Shown: positions 23,236 to 34,825 of the stretch, in pieces
Position numbering within the stretch: the stretch's first letter is position 1
Layout of the letters: each line of letters opens with the position of its first letter
NCBI GenBank assembly: GCA_028583405.1
Contig: CM053243.1
Location: forward strand, 48,632,688-48,696,687
Length of the DNA stretch: 64,000 nt
Direction: 5' to 3'
From: Pogonophryne albipinna
Lineage: Eukaryota; Chordata; Actinopteri; Perciformes; Artedidraconidae
Notes under the pieces: model-generated
Told to the model about the DNA's origin: nothing
What the model saw: the letters and a program-made list of their open reading frames with translations, nothing else
Databases searched by the model: none
Position numbers and translations under genes: made by a program

Positions 23236-24142
23236 ATAGACCTCAAAGTGGGCTTGAGCCCCTGCCCTTTTTCTTCCTCCAGAGAAAGTGCCCTTTTTAT
23301 GGTTTAAAAAAAAAAAAAAAAATGAATATGTATCGACTGCTGTTTGCGCACACTTTCCAAAAATATATTGATCGAATAAAAAAGGTCGGGAGATTAGACT
23401 GTGAAGTTCCGCTGCTCTCTCTACCCTCCCTCCCTCCCTTCCACGTCTCGCGCACAGCGGTGCGGACATCGGCAGTCCCTTCAGACAGACAGACGCAGCA
23501 CCTCCCACTTTACTGTCCCACATTATGCCGGCTTTTCTTTGCCTATTTTGAAGGTGAGTGGCAGTGGCGTAGCCACCATAGGGCCAGGGTGGGCCCAGGC
23601 CCACCCAGTTTACTCATTGGCCCACCCTGAGAAAGCTTCAGTGTCATTTAAAAAAAAAAATGTATTCACCCATTGATAATATCCAATAATTCAAAGTGAA
23701 ATTCAAGTGAACAAATATCGAGTTTAATTAATGTTGTATGTGCTTTATCCTCTGAACCGAACTCATTTACGGTAAAAACTGATTGTTGGTTCCGGCGCGC
23801 GCCATAATAACGTGAGAGAGGCAGAGAGCTGCTTGCAAAATAAATGATGGCTCAAAGTTCACTAATGAACTTTGGTTTAAAAAAAAAAAAAAAAGCCAGA
23901 CTCCAAGAAGAGCCCCCACTGCCCTCATCTAGCAGCGATCTATACGATCATTTTCTGATAACGATGAAATAGCCCCGCCTCCCTCTCCCCACGTCTCCCT
24001 CTCCCCACCTCTCCTGCTGCTGGGCTGTCAGAAGAAAACAAATGTTAACGGAAACTCTGCCGCACGGTTCCCTCGTCCCTTAGAAGAGGCGGAGAGGTGG
24101 GTGTTTTTCATCTGCTGGTGGACAGTCCGGAGAGATATACAC

Positions 24143-25035
24143 CAGAGTTCCCGTTAGAATATGTTTTCGCCGGTCAACATGTCCGTTAAAGTTTAAATCT
24201 TCCGGACAAAATGAGAAAAGTGCCGGTCAAAGGTCTTCTTTGTTATTTATTGAGCTTTAAAACAAATTGATATGATTCAATATTAAACTAATTATAGTAG
24301 ATTAACTACATTATTCAAAAGTGAACAGTAACTTATAATAACACGGGAATAATAAACGGAGCGCTCTCCCTCTCCTGACAGCCCGTCAGTATCATGCAGC
24401 TCGCGGATCAGTAATGAGTGACCCGACAGTAAAACTAAACATATCTATAACTAGTTACGGTAGTTTGAGAGGTAATTAAAATAGCTACGTGTGATATTCT
24501 AACCTGAAGTGTGTTTTGTTCCGCTCACCGCTGCAGGTGATTATGCAGAGCTGCGTGTCGACTCGTCAGCAGCAGCTGATCTCTCTCCCGTCAGATTAGA
24601 CTTCACTCGCGTTTATGTCCATATCGATCAGATCCAGCTAGTTCTAGCTGATGATATGACTACCTGCTTATTAAAAGTCACCTAAACAATAAGTGTCGCT
24701 ATGCAACCGGGAGAGGCCACAAAGTATAGCGCAGCATTATGCATTTGTTTACATGCCCACCGGAACCCCGAGGCATTACCAACAGATCAACGCACAATCA
24801 ACCCATACAGGACATCTTTCTCCACATTACGTGTTAGACATTAGAGTTGACTATTCTTGTCTGTCACATACTCTTTTGTCTGTCACATAAGTGGTGCAAG
24901 TTGCGCAACTGATGTGGTATTGCGCTAAACGGAAATTATTTTGAACGGACACTTTGACCGGAGAGATTTAGATTTGCCGGTCTTCAGCATATTTTACAGG
25001 TCGTAGTCCGGTAATTACCAGCTAACGGAACTCTG
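24143..25035. mobile_element. hAT MITE, CAGAGTTCC ends, 8-bp TSD
   Basis: Left end CAGAGTTCCCGTTAGAATA and right end TAACGGAACTCTG are inverted repeats, with GCCGGTCAAC/TTGCCGGTCTTC-type subterminal motifs. The flanks are a perfect ATATACAC duplication (24135-24142, 25036-25043). Length is 893 bp; no domain is recognisable in its short frames. Confidence 0.93.
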
Positions 25036-25043
25036 ATATACAC

Positions 25044-25407
25044 AGCAGGGTTGGGTTGTAACGGAATACATGTAACGGCGTTATGTAATCTGAATACAAA
25101 AATCAAGTGTATTCAGCTGGCGTTACATTTGAAAAACGAGTAATCTGATTACAGTTACTTTCGTAAACCTGAAGTGAATACATTTTGGAATACTTATTGG
25201 AATTATTGGTGGAAAAGTTTCCTCACAAAATGTAATATTCATTACCGGCAGAACTGTGTGCACACTGCACAGCGCTGCAGCATGTCTATGAGCGATAGTG
25301 ATGTGTCGGTCGCGAACGACACTCTTTTAAGTGAACGACGGGAGGGTTTTTTTTTTTTTTTGCGGAGGGATCTAGATCGGCATGAAGGCACATTATGCAA
25401 TGTGCAC
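25044..25407. other. hAT-like fragment (GGGTTGGGTTGTAACGG)
   Basis: CAGGGTTGGGTTGTAACGGA and the following GTAATCTGATTACAGTTAC resemble the CAGGGTTGGG hAT end also seen at 16562. No partner end is found, so it is a fragment or part of the interior of the surrounding hAT. Confidence 0.4.
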
Positions 25408-25575
25408 ATTATCCCGCTTATTACATGGCCACATTCTCAACAAAGTAACGACATGACTCCCAATATTAAGTGAAATGCTTTTATGGATTTAAAAAATGAT
25501 TTTATTTATTTAAAAAATAGTTGTATGTATTTATTTAAATTGACATGCATCCGCTAAGAAAAATAGTCCGTTGTT
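25408..25575 (-). repeat. Partial copy of duplicated unit A/B
   Basis: On the minus strand it repeats the segment TTACAGTCTG.../CATGCATCCGCTAAG through ATTATCCCGC of unit A (about 4765-4935), including the CATACAAC target of the 6058-9052 hAT without insertion. Confidence 0.8.
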
Positions 25576-25920
25576 ACAGTTTGAACTAACGTAGCAACAG
25601 CAGGAACTGCTTCGATAGCGTTTTTGAGGAGCTTTTTGATTACAGATTTGAAAACATCGTTGCTTGCTTTAAAAGTAGCACAATTCATTATGTCAAACCT
25701 TGGAAAGTATCTAGATATCCCTGCCCTAATGCCAAAGTAACTGAATATGTGTCGCCGTTTGATGTCTATGTCTGGACCGCTGCGTAAAAAGGAGGGTTTC
25801 TGCCCCATTACTTCTCTTCTTACTTCTATAAGAATAAAACACGGAGGACGGAGATCTCTTTTTCTCCCCCTCTTCTGACAGCCCAGCAGCTGATCTCAGA
25901 GCACGCTCCCCTCTCCTGCC

Positions 25921-26424
25921 AACACACTCTCACTCCATAATCGTCCAGGAGCGACGCTTGGTCAGGGTCCCGTGGCGTGCAGTTGTGACGCTCCTAGGCT
26001 CCTTCAGCTTCATAAAGGGACGCAAATAGCTTTCAACTGATTGCAATGTATTCCCATCTGCGGCGGGATTTGACGCTCATGGAAGCACGGCATTCGTTTG
26101 TGTCGGCTGCCCTTAAAGGCAATGTGAGCGTCCATTCCCATTGGATAACGGAGAATTGTACACCCGGAAGTAAGTATTCCCCTTACTGTCGATAGATTTT
26201 ACAGTGATATCTGCACTACTCATCGACTAAAAAACACCAGATTATCCTTGTTAATTACACAACATTGATTGGTTTAAATTGTGTGCAATGCTTTTGTATT
26301 TTTCCCCTTCGATTCGGAGAAACAAATATTTTTTCGGAGTAAAGGATGGCAGAAGACACTACACTACCCAGAATCCCCAGCTATCGTTTAGGACTACACC
26401 ATGTGCTCTGTTTGACAAACCCCG
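25921..26424 (+). repeat. Inverted repeat, left arm (partner 34826-35330)
   Basis: From AACACACTCTCACTCCATAA to TTTGACAAACCCCGT this is the reverse complement of 34826-35330 with only scattered differences (for example AATGTGAGCG/CGCTAACATT). There is no ORF with a known domain. The arms are 8.4 kb apart and bracket the hAT at 27049, the Kolobok and the 4-bp-TSD element. Confidence 0.9.
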
Positions 26425-27048
26425 TTTTTTTTTCACCATTCATTCCAATGGCTGGCGTCTATGTCACGTGATCTTCAAATTTCTCCCTGCAGAAAAAAAA
26501 AACATGGCTGAACTTCGTTTTATTCTCGGTGGAAAATGCCTATTTTAAGGTTAGTTTGGCCATTAAAATGCGTTTTGATGTCATTTGATGCGAGAAATAT
26601 GAGTTGTATTATTATTGTTATTTCAGATTATGTGTGCAGTGGATGTACATGATCTTTAGTTTGCTCGTTATTACGAAGATTACTTCAGGAAATTGCGTCC
26701 ATAGAACGTTTTCATTGTTACCAAGGTGGTTGCTAGGGACGCTGCTATCGATATTATTTCTGTTATGTTGTGTAACTGTTTAATGGTGTTATCTTTATTG
26801 CTACCCCCTTCCCCGTCAATGTATAGTGTTGGTCCACAGCGCAAACGTATTAGTTTAACAAAATCCGCATCTAAAGATACGTTATTTTCCCCTGTGCAAT
26901 TTCAGTCTCACATCTCACAGCACATCGCCTTTAACAAATACCGGAAACAGACCGAAAACATTTAAAAAAATAATACTTTATTCCGAGTGTGCTTGCTTTT
27001 CTCTTTCAAAGTCATCACATAACGGCATTGTAATACACGGTTCGGCTG
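26425..27048. repeat. Module shared with 34060-34204, 34650-34750 and 43145-43260
   Basis: 26723-26886 is inverted at 34060-34204 (GTTGCTAGGGACGCTGCTAT). 26966-27048 (CTTTATTCCGAGTGTGCTTG) is inverted at about 34680-34750 and 43145-43235. The order of modules differs between copies, so rearrangement has occurred. A 79-codon frame at 26726 has no recognised domain. Confidence 0.75.
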
Positions 27049-27994
27049 CATAGGCGGCGCGTGAGGCTCAGGTTTGGGAAGGCTAAATAACTTTTTTTAC
27101 CTGACGCTGCCCGCCTCCGGCGTCTATAGAAAAGAGATCAACTCAGTGTGCGGAGTTTAAATCTCTCAAGTCATATTACAGGATAAAGGAAATACAGTTT
27201 AAACTGCCGTATGCAGAGAAGACGCCGACGTGTCGCACTTATCATTCATATTACATCATCAATCAGATCATCGATCATATAATATATCATATATTTCCTT
27301 ATCTGAGTCAGCTTCTCCAGCCGTATCTGGCCGTGCAACACTTACAGTGTCACATACTGTATGCAGAAGTATTATTTTAAGCAACACATTATGTTGACGA
27401 AACACTCGAGTCAAATGTAATTAAAGTCAGATCCACTCATGTCTTAGATGGGGCAGTGATATCATAAAACTATACGCTTTCAAACACTCGGTAGGCCTAG
27501 TTATTTTTTAACCAGTTGTTCTGTATTCACCTTGCAGGTGCAGCTATGTGGCTTGTATCCTGGATTATATGTTTAAGTCATGGATGTTTAAAGCTCATAT
27601 TTGTCTAATATTAGTTTACTTTTCATTAATGAAGTATGACGCTGCGCTGTCAGTACACTTGTCCCTGTTTGTGATTGGTCAAATGTAGCTAACCCCGCCC
27701 CTTTCACGTGAACGTGCTCTCAGCTGGTGAGAGAAACCCTGGCTTGATTTACCGAGTTGATAACCAGCGTCGTAGGACCGCTTAGCGAGATCTCGTTTGT
27801 TGTTGTTAGTTTGTTTGTTACTCAAACATATCCAGGGTATGTTGAACTGGCTTCGTAGTAGGGCACAGGTGGCTAGCAGCGCTAATGTCAAAGACACAGA
27901 CATTATACATTATATTTGTATTTTACCAGGATGCAGTGACACAAATATTTGGGAAGGCTTAGCCTTCCCTAGCCTACAGCACCCGCCGCCCCTG
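27049..27994. mobile_element. hAT MITE, CATAGGCGGCG/CGCCGCCCCTG ends, 8-bp TSD
   Basis: Left end CATAGGCGGCGCGTGAGG and right end CACCCGCCGCCCCTG are imperfect inverted repeats; TTTGGGAAGGCTAAATAAC and GGGAAGGCTTAGCCTTCCC lie just inside. The flanks are a perfect TTCGGCTG duplication (27041-27048, 27995-28002). Two inverted copies of the host sequence, near 34680 and 43150, read ATTTAATGCAGCCGAACC without the insertion. Confidence 0.93.
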
Positions 27995-28220
27995 TTCGGC
28001 TGCATTAAATATTACATATCTGCCGTAGTTCTCTATTTATAGAGCCCTGATGAGAAGACTTCTAGACAAACATGAGGAACTGAAAACGTGACGTGGATCA
28101 TAAATATATCAGCAATTAAACAACATCTTACATTTCTTTTCACACAATACGTCTCCTTGCAGTATCAACACTAATTCGGCTGACTTTTATATTTGATCCA
28201 ATTGGTAGATAGGCTGTATT
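27995..28220. repeat. Module continuing 26425-27048, copied at 42930-43150
   Basis: After the hAT, CATTAAATATTACATATCTG through ATTTGATCCAATTGG is the reverse complement of about 42930-43155. It includes TCTAGACAAACATGAGGAAC. No gene is seen. Confidence 0.8.
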
Positions 28221-28823
28221 TACACCATAAAGGTGCACACCTGATATAAAGGGACACCTAGTGGTTAAAGCATGTTATTGAAATGTATTATTTTTATTAT
28301 TAGATATTAATAGGATCCCTATAAAGTATATTCATTACTCGTTATTCTCTACTAATAGATAATTAAAGACTGTATATAATGACTATTTTCCACATCCCTT
28401 TCAAGATTTCAAGATTTTCTAAGGTTTATTGACATATCATATAGGCCTACACAACTATGGTGTAGTTATACATTGAATGAAAAACTTGGGTTGCAGGTTC
28501 CTCAATAGTGCATTACAAGACATCTATCAATATTTGTGCATACCTCCAGCAATGTTAACTATGTTGAAGCACTTATTTTTACTGATATTATACATATGTA
28601 TTATACTCTTATAAGATGTATATAGATATTTCATCTCCGGCCTTGTCAGGTATTGAACAATCAATAAATAAAGAACACAGAATTGTTAAATATAAAACAC
28701 AGAATTTGTGTGATTTTACTAAATGATTTACAAATAAACACCACTGCATATTTACAACTGTTACACATGCTGATGTAACGCAAATGTTCCAACTTGGGAT
28801 CAATAAAGTATATCTTATCTTAA
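28221..28823. other. AT-rich spacer with LINE-type 3' tail
   Basis: Contains TTTATTGACATATCATATAG and, at the end, GGGATCAATAAAGTATATCT, sequences typical of fish LINE/SINE 3' tails. No coding remnant is attached, so I treat it as truncated retroposon debris. It ends at the TTAA target of the Kolobok. Confidence 0.45.
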
Positions 28824-29166
28824 AGGGGACCTATCATGCAAAATGCACCTTTGTACGTCTTTCATACATGAATATGTGTCCCCGGTGTTCCAGGGAACTC
28901 ATCAAGTGTCAGAAAACACAACCCTCTCTATTTTCCTCCTTAGCCAAATCTCTAAAAAAGGGGCTGCAACGGATCTTAAAAAAATGGATCCAGATTTCAA
29001 CACTTTTCTACGTCACAAAGACGTGCTCCGCTTATTGGTCAACTCTCCACCTATCAGGGGAATGAGCCACGGCCACGTGCATTGCCAAACCTCTCATTCG
29101 CATATAGGCTATCGGCAGGCTAAATCAACCCCAGTCACATCTGTGTTTTTGCCTGCTCTTGCCAGG

Positions 29167-30890
29167 ATGTCTAAGCCAGTTAAACGTTGTGCTGTTGTTG
29201 GCTGCAAGACTCGGGACAGGGGACTGCATGCAATGCCATCAGTGGAAAAAGAAAAATAATCTGTGGCTAGACTTCATTTTCAAGGGACATGTGCCAGAAG
29301 ACCCCGGCAGATTTCTGTTTGTGTGTTCCAAACATTTTACCACAGACATGTTTATGAACTTGTCTCAAGTCCAACACGGATATGCCTCCAAACTAATGCT
29401 AAACCCGGGATCAATACCAACCATCCGGGACCAGGCCAGTGAGGACACATCCAATTTTGAAGCTGTAAGTTTTTATTTAGCGGTGTTTTTCCTGATAAAG
29501 CTATCTCTAGCTTGTAGTATGTAGCATGTAGCATGTAGCTTCGCCGTATCAATGTCACCTCAAACCCAAATAGTAATCGGTTAGGTGTTTATATGTTTTT
29601 GTAACATTTTATTTTATTTTGTACGCTCCGCAGCCTTTGCTTTGTCTTTTATTTTAATTATCAGGCATTTGCGAACATGTTCAGACATACAGATAATGGC
29701 GATCTGTGTGAAGGCTGTAAAGCCACGCCCTAGCCGATAACACAAGTATTTATTCTCCTATTTATTAGTATTTTGTATCCTCTAAAATCATATTGAGTAA
29801 GTTATAATAACAAACGTAATCTTCTGTAGGTAAGTGCCGTTTTTTCCAGCGTTATATGTAAAAGCTTTTGTGATTGTAGTCTGTAAGAACGATCAGATAT
29901 CATCGATCTGTAAGCTAAGCTACGCTAATGAGACATGCCGTTTTTTGCAGCGTTATATGTAAAAGCTTGTGTGTTTACTTGTTTGCGCACATGAATATAA
30001 ATGGGGGTGTGTTAGGATACAACACTGTGTATGTATGCGAGGGGGGGACACACACCACGAGTAAAACGGAGCTAAAGCCCTGGTCTGTTGTTGTTGACGA
30101 GGCCTTACCTCTAGCAACAGGCTAATTAGTGGCTAGCACTCATTACAGTCAGTCTACTGAGCTCAGGCCCTCTCCACCACATCATCTGTATTGAGTCAGA
30201 AACACAGCATGCACGTTACGGTTCAAAACTAACTCAGATTGTAAAAGGCTAAGCAAAGAGCTTTGCTAAATAGAGAGTTTTAAGCCCCATCTTTTGGGAT
30301 TTCAGACTATATTTATCCAAATAGTATTTTCTCATCCTGAATACTAAATTGAGATGATTTTGTTCTAACTATGTTTTCTTCTTTACAGGCCAGCACCTCA
30401 CATACTTACTAATTACTGACAATTTGTACATCCTTTGCTATTATTTACATTTTTTTTTCTCATGGCGGAAATGAAAGACTTTACCTGGCAGCCCTGCACT
30501 ACAATGAAAACGCTGAGCGTGCACAAGCCACTACATCCACTGGAAACCCTCTGTATAAACTGCAGGTCCCAAAGGCCAGGAAGGGAGAATGCAGAGCAAA
30601 ACCAGTAAAGACTGACCCCACATTCCGTAAGTGTTTAAAATATTTATTATACAACTATTTACAAATATAAAATAAAAAAATTAGAAAGAACTTTCAGTTT
30701 TTTACATGCATATACTAATCTAAACCACATTTTTTGTTATGCTTTTTTTAACATTGCACAGGCTACGTGGCCAACTTGATGGACCTCATCTTCGACCAAG
30801 TCTTTGTGGACCCTGCACCATTATGAGCGACCTGACAGGGAGGAGGTCATCGCCGGGTATGCTACACGGTTCAATTTGGCTGCTGTCTGA
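29167..30890 (+). pseudogene. Kolobok transposase remnant with THAP finger
   Basis: The THAP exon 29167-29464 begins MSKPVKRCAVVGCKTRDRG, continues after a frameshift in the A-rich run near 29246-29260 as LWLDFIFKGHVPEDPGRF, and includes FVCSKHFTTDMF, giving the C2CH pattern (CxxxxC...CxxH). It ends at a GTAAGT donor. A later exon, about 30458-30626 (LHYNENAERAQATTSTGNPL...KTDPTF), splices in frame to 30762 onward (YVANLMDLIFDQVFVDPAP). A 2-nt loss near 30820 puts the final codons (ERPDREEVIAGYATRFNLAAV) in another frame ending at 30890. The catalytic middle is absent. Confidence 0.8.
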
Positions 30891-32175
30891 ACCCAACATA
30901 GACATTTCGTGGATCAGGAAACTCCTTGCGAATCCCGAGGACAACGCAGGCCGGAATCACCACTCTGATCCTGCGTCCAAGGAAGCCCCAGCACCAGCTC
31001 ACAAAGCTTCTGTAGGCTAGATACCTGTGACGCCTGAAATCATAAAAAAAATATTTAGTGTCATTTATACAAAATACAAGTACATTTAGTTTTTTTTTTA
31101 TGGGTTCAAAGAACCGTTGATTTTGACAATAAAGTTCCGAGTTGATATCAAATGTGTCGTGATTATTCATGTTTGGATGGGTAAAGAATATTCTGATTTC
31201 AAAAGCATAAGGTTGTGTGTGGACTTTTTTTGTCGTACACATGGGTGTGTTATGCCATTGCTGTGTAGTATATAATATAATAGTACATGTACAATGACAG
31301 AATGAAAGATTGCATAAAGCCATATACACCAGTATTTATTTCCATGAACAATATTAGCATTCGTTTTACAATTTCAGTCAAAACAAACAAACCACTCACT
31401 GCTCTATTTGCCTCAACTGTAGTCCACCATGTTCAGCTCTGTAAATATGCAATGCATTCTGCAGGGAGAACACATTCAGGCACACAGGCTCCAATCAGGG
31501 ATGGTCCACCATACAGGTTACAGGGTCCTCATGTTCCTGCATCCGTCTTGACACTAGTGTGATAAACGTATTCTCTAAACAGACAACTTAGTGAAGCTAT
31601 CATAAATGTTACCTGTGGTATCTCCATGAAGCACACATTCTCCGGTTCAGAAGGCATCGTGGTGCAATTTGCACATGTACACCTGTAGAAAGAAGTCCAT
31701 AACTGAGCTTTTAAAAACACATGAAACTACACACATTGCTGACAACTGAGGTGTTGTTGGAGTTATACTTTTTATCACCCTAAGTTATTGAACTTTCCAA
31801 CGGTTGTTGCACGATGTTGGAAGAAAAGGACTAAACTATTAATAAACGCAATGAGGCCATTGTATATATGCTGAAAATATGAATGTCTCCCTTTATAAAT
31901 ATATATATGTATCGCTGTTTTTGCATTACAAACTCTAAGTTACAAACTGTACACATTGCATTCTTGCTAATTAGCCAAAATATGAACGGAATAAGTAGCA
32001 AGCATCGTAACAGAGTAAAAATAAATAGGGACAACAGCTTGTCAACTAACGATTCAGAAACGTCCTGCTGCAACCGAGATGTTTGCACCTCCACCAAAAC
32101 CTCCGCTGCTTCAGGGTCAGTTTCTGGATCAAATTGATAATATGCTTGAACACATGCATTGCTCTGAGATGACAT
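30871..32175 (-). pseudogene. P2X7 C-terminal-like domain gene, 4 exons, one TGA
   Basis: The exons, by splice sites and frame, are 32175-32051 (MSSQSNACVQAYYQFDPETD...RLQQDVSES), 31682-31613 (CTCANCTTMPSEPENVCF), about 31557-31400 (ITC-type block: PVTCMVDHP, a TGA, LEPVCLNVFSLQNALHIYRA) and 31033-30871 (RHRYLAYRSFVSWCWGFLGR...RVVIPACVVLGIRKEFPDP). Together they total 516 nt, 172 codons. Donors are GTTAGT, GTAACA and GTGAGT. The CxCxxC cluster and CWGFLG...RVVIPxC motif resemble the zinc-binding cytoplasmic (ballast) domain of P2X7, which is widespread in fish mobile elements. The only visible lesion is the in-frame TGA in exon 3, where the family usually has Gly. Role in transposition is unknown to me. 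Confidence 0.8.
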
Positions 32176-32433
32176 GTTTATTCCACACTCGTAATCACAG
32201 CAAGCATAGTAACGTGACTCTCGCCGGCTCACGCCCCCCTCTTCTGTAGGGGGGCGTGGTCAGCTGCTGCTCAGAATTTTCAAAGACATGCTTGGAATAG
32301 AGCGAAAATGAGCGAAACGAGGCATGGCTAAAAAATGATCTGTTTGGTATTTTGAAAAATAAAATGTATAAATATACCTTATATAGGTATGGTCATACAC
32401 TATACCATTTAAATATAGCATGATAGGTCTCCT

Positions 32434-33066
32434 TTAAGCTGATCGATGGCTACTGCCATATTTGCAAAATTTGCCTCTGAACCTTGACAAGTGCATGTTT
32501 CAGGCTTATCAATTAATGTAATGTTATCAATTAACAACAGGGGTCACAAACATAAGACCAGCTGTTAAATAAAGCTCTTCTGACCTTAGCTGGCATGTGG
32601 GTATATATTAATGCTGCCCATTATGGGCACAAGCAATTTTCACCCATTTATTAATTATATGTTTTAAATGTGAGTGTTTCCTATCCCCTAAACCTCCAGG
32701 GATGTACACAGTTTAATACTGGCAACTTCTTATTATGGGAAATACGAAAACGTATTTTAAAACTACAACTCCCAGTAGAGACGTGCCATAGATAGAGAAC
32801 ATGTTGCGAAACAGAATAGCCAGCATGTGTAGTTCTGGCTGGGACGGGGTGGGGGAGGGGGGGACGGGGTGGGGGACGCGGTGGACCTGTTCAAATCCAG
32901 TTTTGGACAGTCTGCCGTGGTTCCATCCCATTTCAAGTGCTGTTCGACGCTCGGCGTAACCCTCGGAGCACACTCTCCAATCACAGAGCTTGAGGACTAT
33001 CACAGGGTTTGTCAAGCGAAGCGGAGAGAATACTTACTTCCTGGTGTAATATTCTGTAAAGCAAAT
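32434..33066. other. Non-coding spacer with degraded module copies
   Basis: 32940-33060 (AATCACAGAGCTTGAGGAC..., GAATACTTACTTCC) is a degraded relative of 34800-34830 and 35068-35085. GGGGTGGGGGACGGGGT-type short tandem repeats occur at about 32843-32880. No gene. Confidence 0.5.
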
Positions 33067-33918
33067 GTGACCTGCTCCATCGAAATTCCGTCGCATTGAC
33101 CCGAAGACACATTTTGAGTTGTATACACTGTTGGAAAGAGGAGATTCCTAGCTTTCTAATGATATCAGGATTGTTGTTGTACTCCAAATATTAAGCGAAA
33201 TATGTCACATTATATAATGACTGTCACCGAGTCATCATTTTGAGAAAAAGGCCTTTAAAGTTTCCTCTTCTCTGGAATCCATCGATCTGATTGATTATTA
33301 GCGGAGCAAATGATCAAAATACTACGGAGGGAAGATATTTTCGTTGGAGGGGAAGCTCGCGAGTGTGTGTATACGTGTGTGTGTGTGTGTGTTTGTGTAA
33401 TTTTGCGTTTGTGTGTATTGTGTTTGTTTCCCGGGGAAAACACTCATGAGAAACACCGGCTGTTGTTATTACTGCTGTGACGTTAAATTACTCCGTTCTC
33501 CGCTTGTAATTATGCCGTTGCAAGCTTCCAAGTTGTATTTATCATCTGAATTTGCCGAAACAAGTTTAATATTCTGAAAGGCAAGACTTTGTTTAATTGA
33601 AATCAGATGAAAACAAACTGTAACGGACCCTGCCGTGTTATCTATGATTACTATACTCTTACATTCATAATTTCAGCCGGAGGGAGGAAGAGCAGATTGC
33701 GAGTCAGAGGTGCCTGTCTTCGTCCCTTTACAAGCTTCAAAAATGTATTTATCGTGTGATTTTGGAAATAAAAGTTTCATATTCTGAAAGCCAAGACTTT
33801 GTTTGTTTAAAATCAAACAAAACACCCGAACCCTGAAAAAATAGTTTTTTACGTAAATCCACGTTTATTTTGAAATGAGCCGTTGCGACTTCCGACTGAT
33901 TTCGATAGAGCGGGTCAC
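33067..33918. mobile_element. GTGACC-ended TIR element, 4-bp TSD (copy 1)
   Basis: Left end GTGACCTGCTCCATCGAAAT and right end ATTTCGATAGAGCGGGTCAC are inverted repeats flanked by AAAT on both sides (33063-33066, 33919-33922). The body includes paired AAGACTTTGTTT blocks and a (GT)n run near 33363-33392. Length is 852 bp with no coding capacity. A second copy in the opposite orientation lies at 41221-42088. A 4-bp duplication with GTGAC ends does not match hAT, Harbinger or piggyBac; Sola1 and Chapaev use 4 bp, so these are candidates only. Confidence 0.88.
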
Positions 33919-33922
33919 AAAT

Positions 33923-34825
33923 GAGCTGCTCCGACCCTCGGTCCTGACGGACTCCAACTTGTGTTTATTAATCAAACAAATAAATAAACACAAGGATAAT
34001 TATGTGTTATTGTTGAGTAAATGGAGAATTGCACAGGGGAAAATAACGTAGGCCACAATTTTAGATGCGGATTTTGTTAAATACGTTTGCGCTGTGGACC
34101 AACACTATACATTGACGGGGAAGCAGGTAGCAATAAAGATAACACCATTAAACAGTTACACAACATAACAGAAATAATATCGATAGCAGCGTCCCTAGCA
34201 ACAAGTAACAAGTAGTTAATAATAATAAAAGACATTAAGAAAAAGGCATTTTAAACAGTCATTAAAAAGCAACACAATCTGCCTGCATTGCATTACTCTA
34301 AACGTGTAATAACGTGCTTTAACCAGTAGGTGGTTTGGGTTAAAAAGCTGTCAAGTTTACAGTGTTAACAAAATAAAATATACTGCTGTTTCTGGTTTAG
34401 TTTACGACGGATATATTTAGTTATTGTTTTGATATTTGTAACACAAAAGCGATGGAAAAACCCCACAGCAACACAGAAAAGATGGTCTTAACATGACCCA
34501 GCGGTCTAGTAGTTAATAAAAAACAATAATATCAAAACAAAATATTACTGCTAACTTTATTGTGAAATTCAAACTGAACGGGAAAAGAATAGTTTCCGGT
34601 CTATTCTGAGGGCGATCTCTGGAGATAAATAAAAATAAAGAACTACGACAGATGTGTAATATATTTAATGCAGCCGAACCATTTATTACAATGCATTCAT
34701 GTGATGACTTTCAAAGAGTAAAGCAAGCACTGCTGAATAAAGTATGATTTTATCTTTTAAGAAACGTTTTTTTTCATATGGAATGCAGTTGGAGGTCAAC
34801 CAATCACAGAGCTTGAGAACTAATC
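33923..34825. other. Non-coding stretch built from repeated modules
   Basis: 34060-34204 is inverted relative to 26723-26886, and 34650-34750 relative to 26966-28060. Between them the sequence is AT-rich and unassigned. No gene is seen. Confidence 0.6.

Larger units (their letters stand above)
28824..32433 (+). mobile_element. Kolobok transposon with two convergent gene remnants
   Basis: Ends AGGGGACCTATCATGC and GCATGATAGGTCTCCT are inverted repeats flanked by TTAA (28820-28823, 32434-32437). The plus-strand gene remnant starts with a THAP finger, as in Kolobok transposases; the minus-strand remnant encodes a P2X7 C-terminal-like domain. The two genes converge and their 3' ends overlap near 30871-30890. 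The transposase core between the THAP exon and the last exons is missing, so this copy is not autonomous. Non-autonomous relatives are 20017-21766 and 35331-35527. Confidence 0.9.

Noticed and set aside
22936..23604. 222-codon minus-strand ORF
   Set aside because: It spans the ends of three unrelated transposons, has low-complexity runs and no domain.
30739..31020. 93-codon plus-strand ORF as an independent gene
   Set aside because: It mixes the last Kolobok transposase exon in the wrong frame with the antisense of the P2X7-C-like exon.
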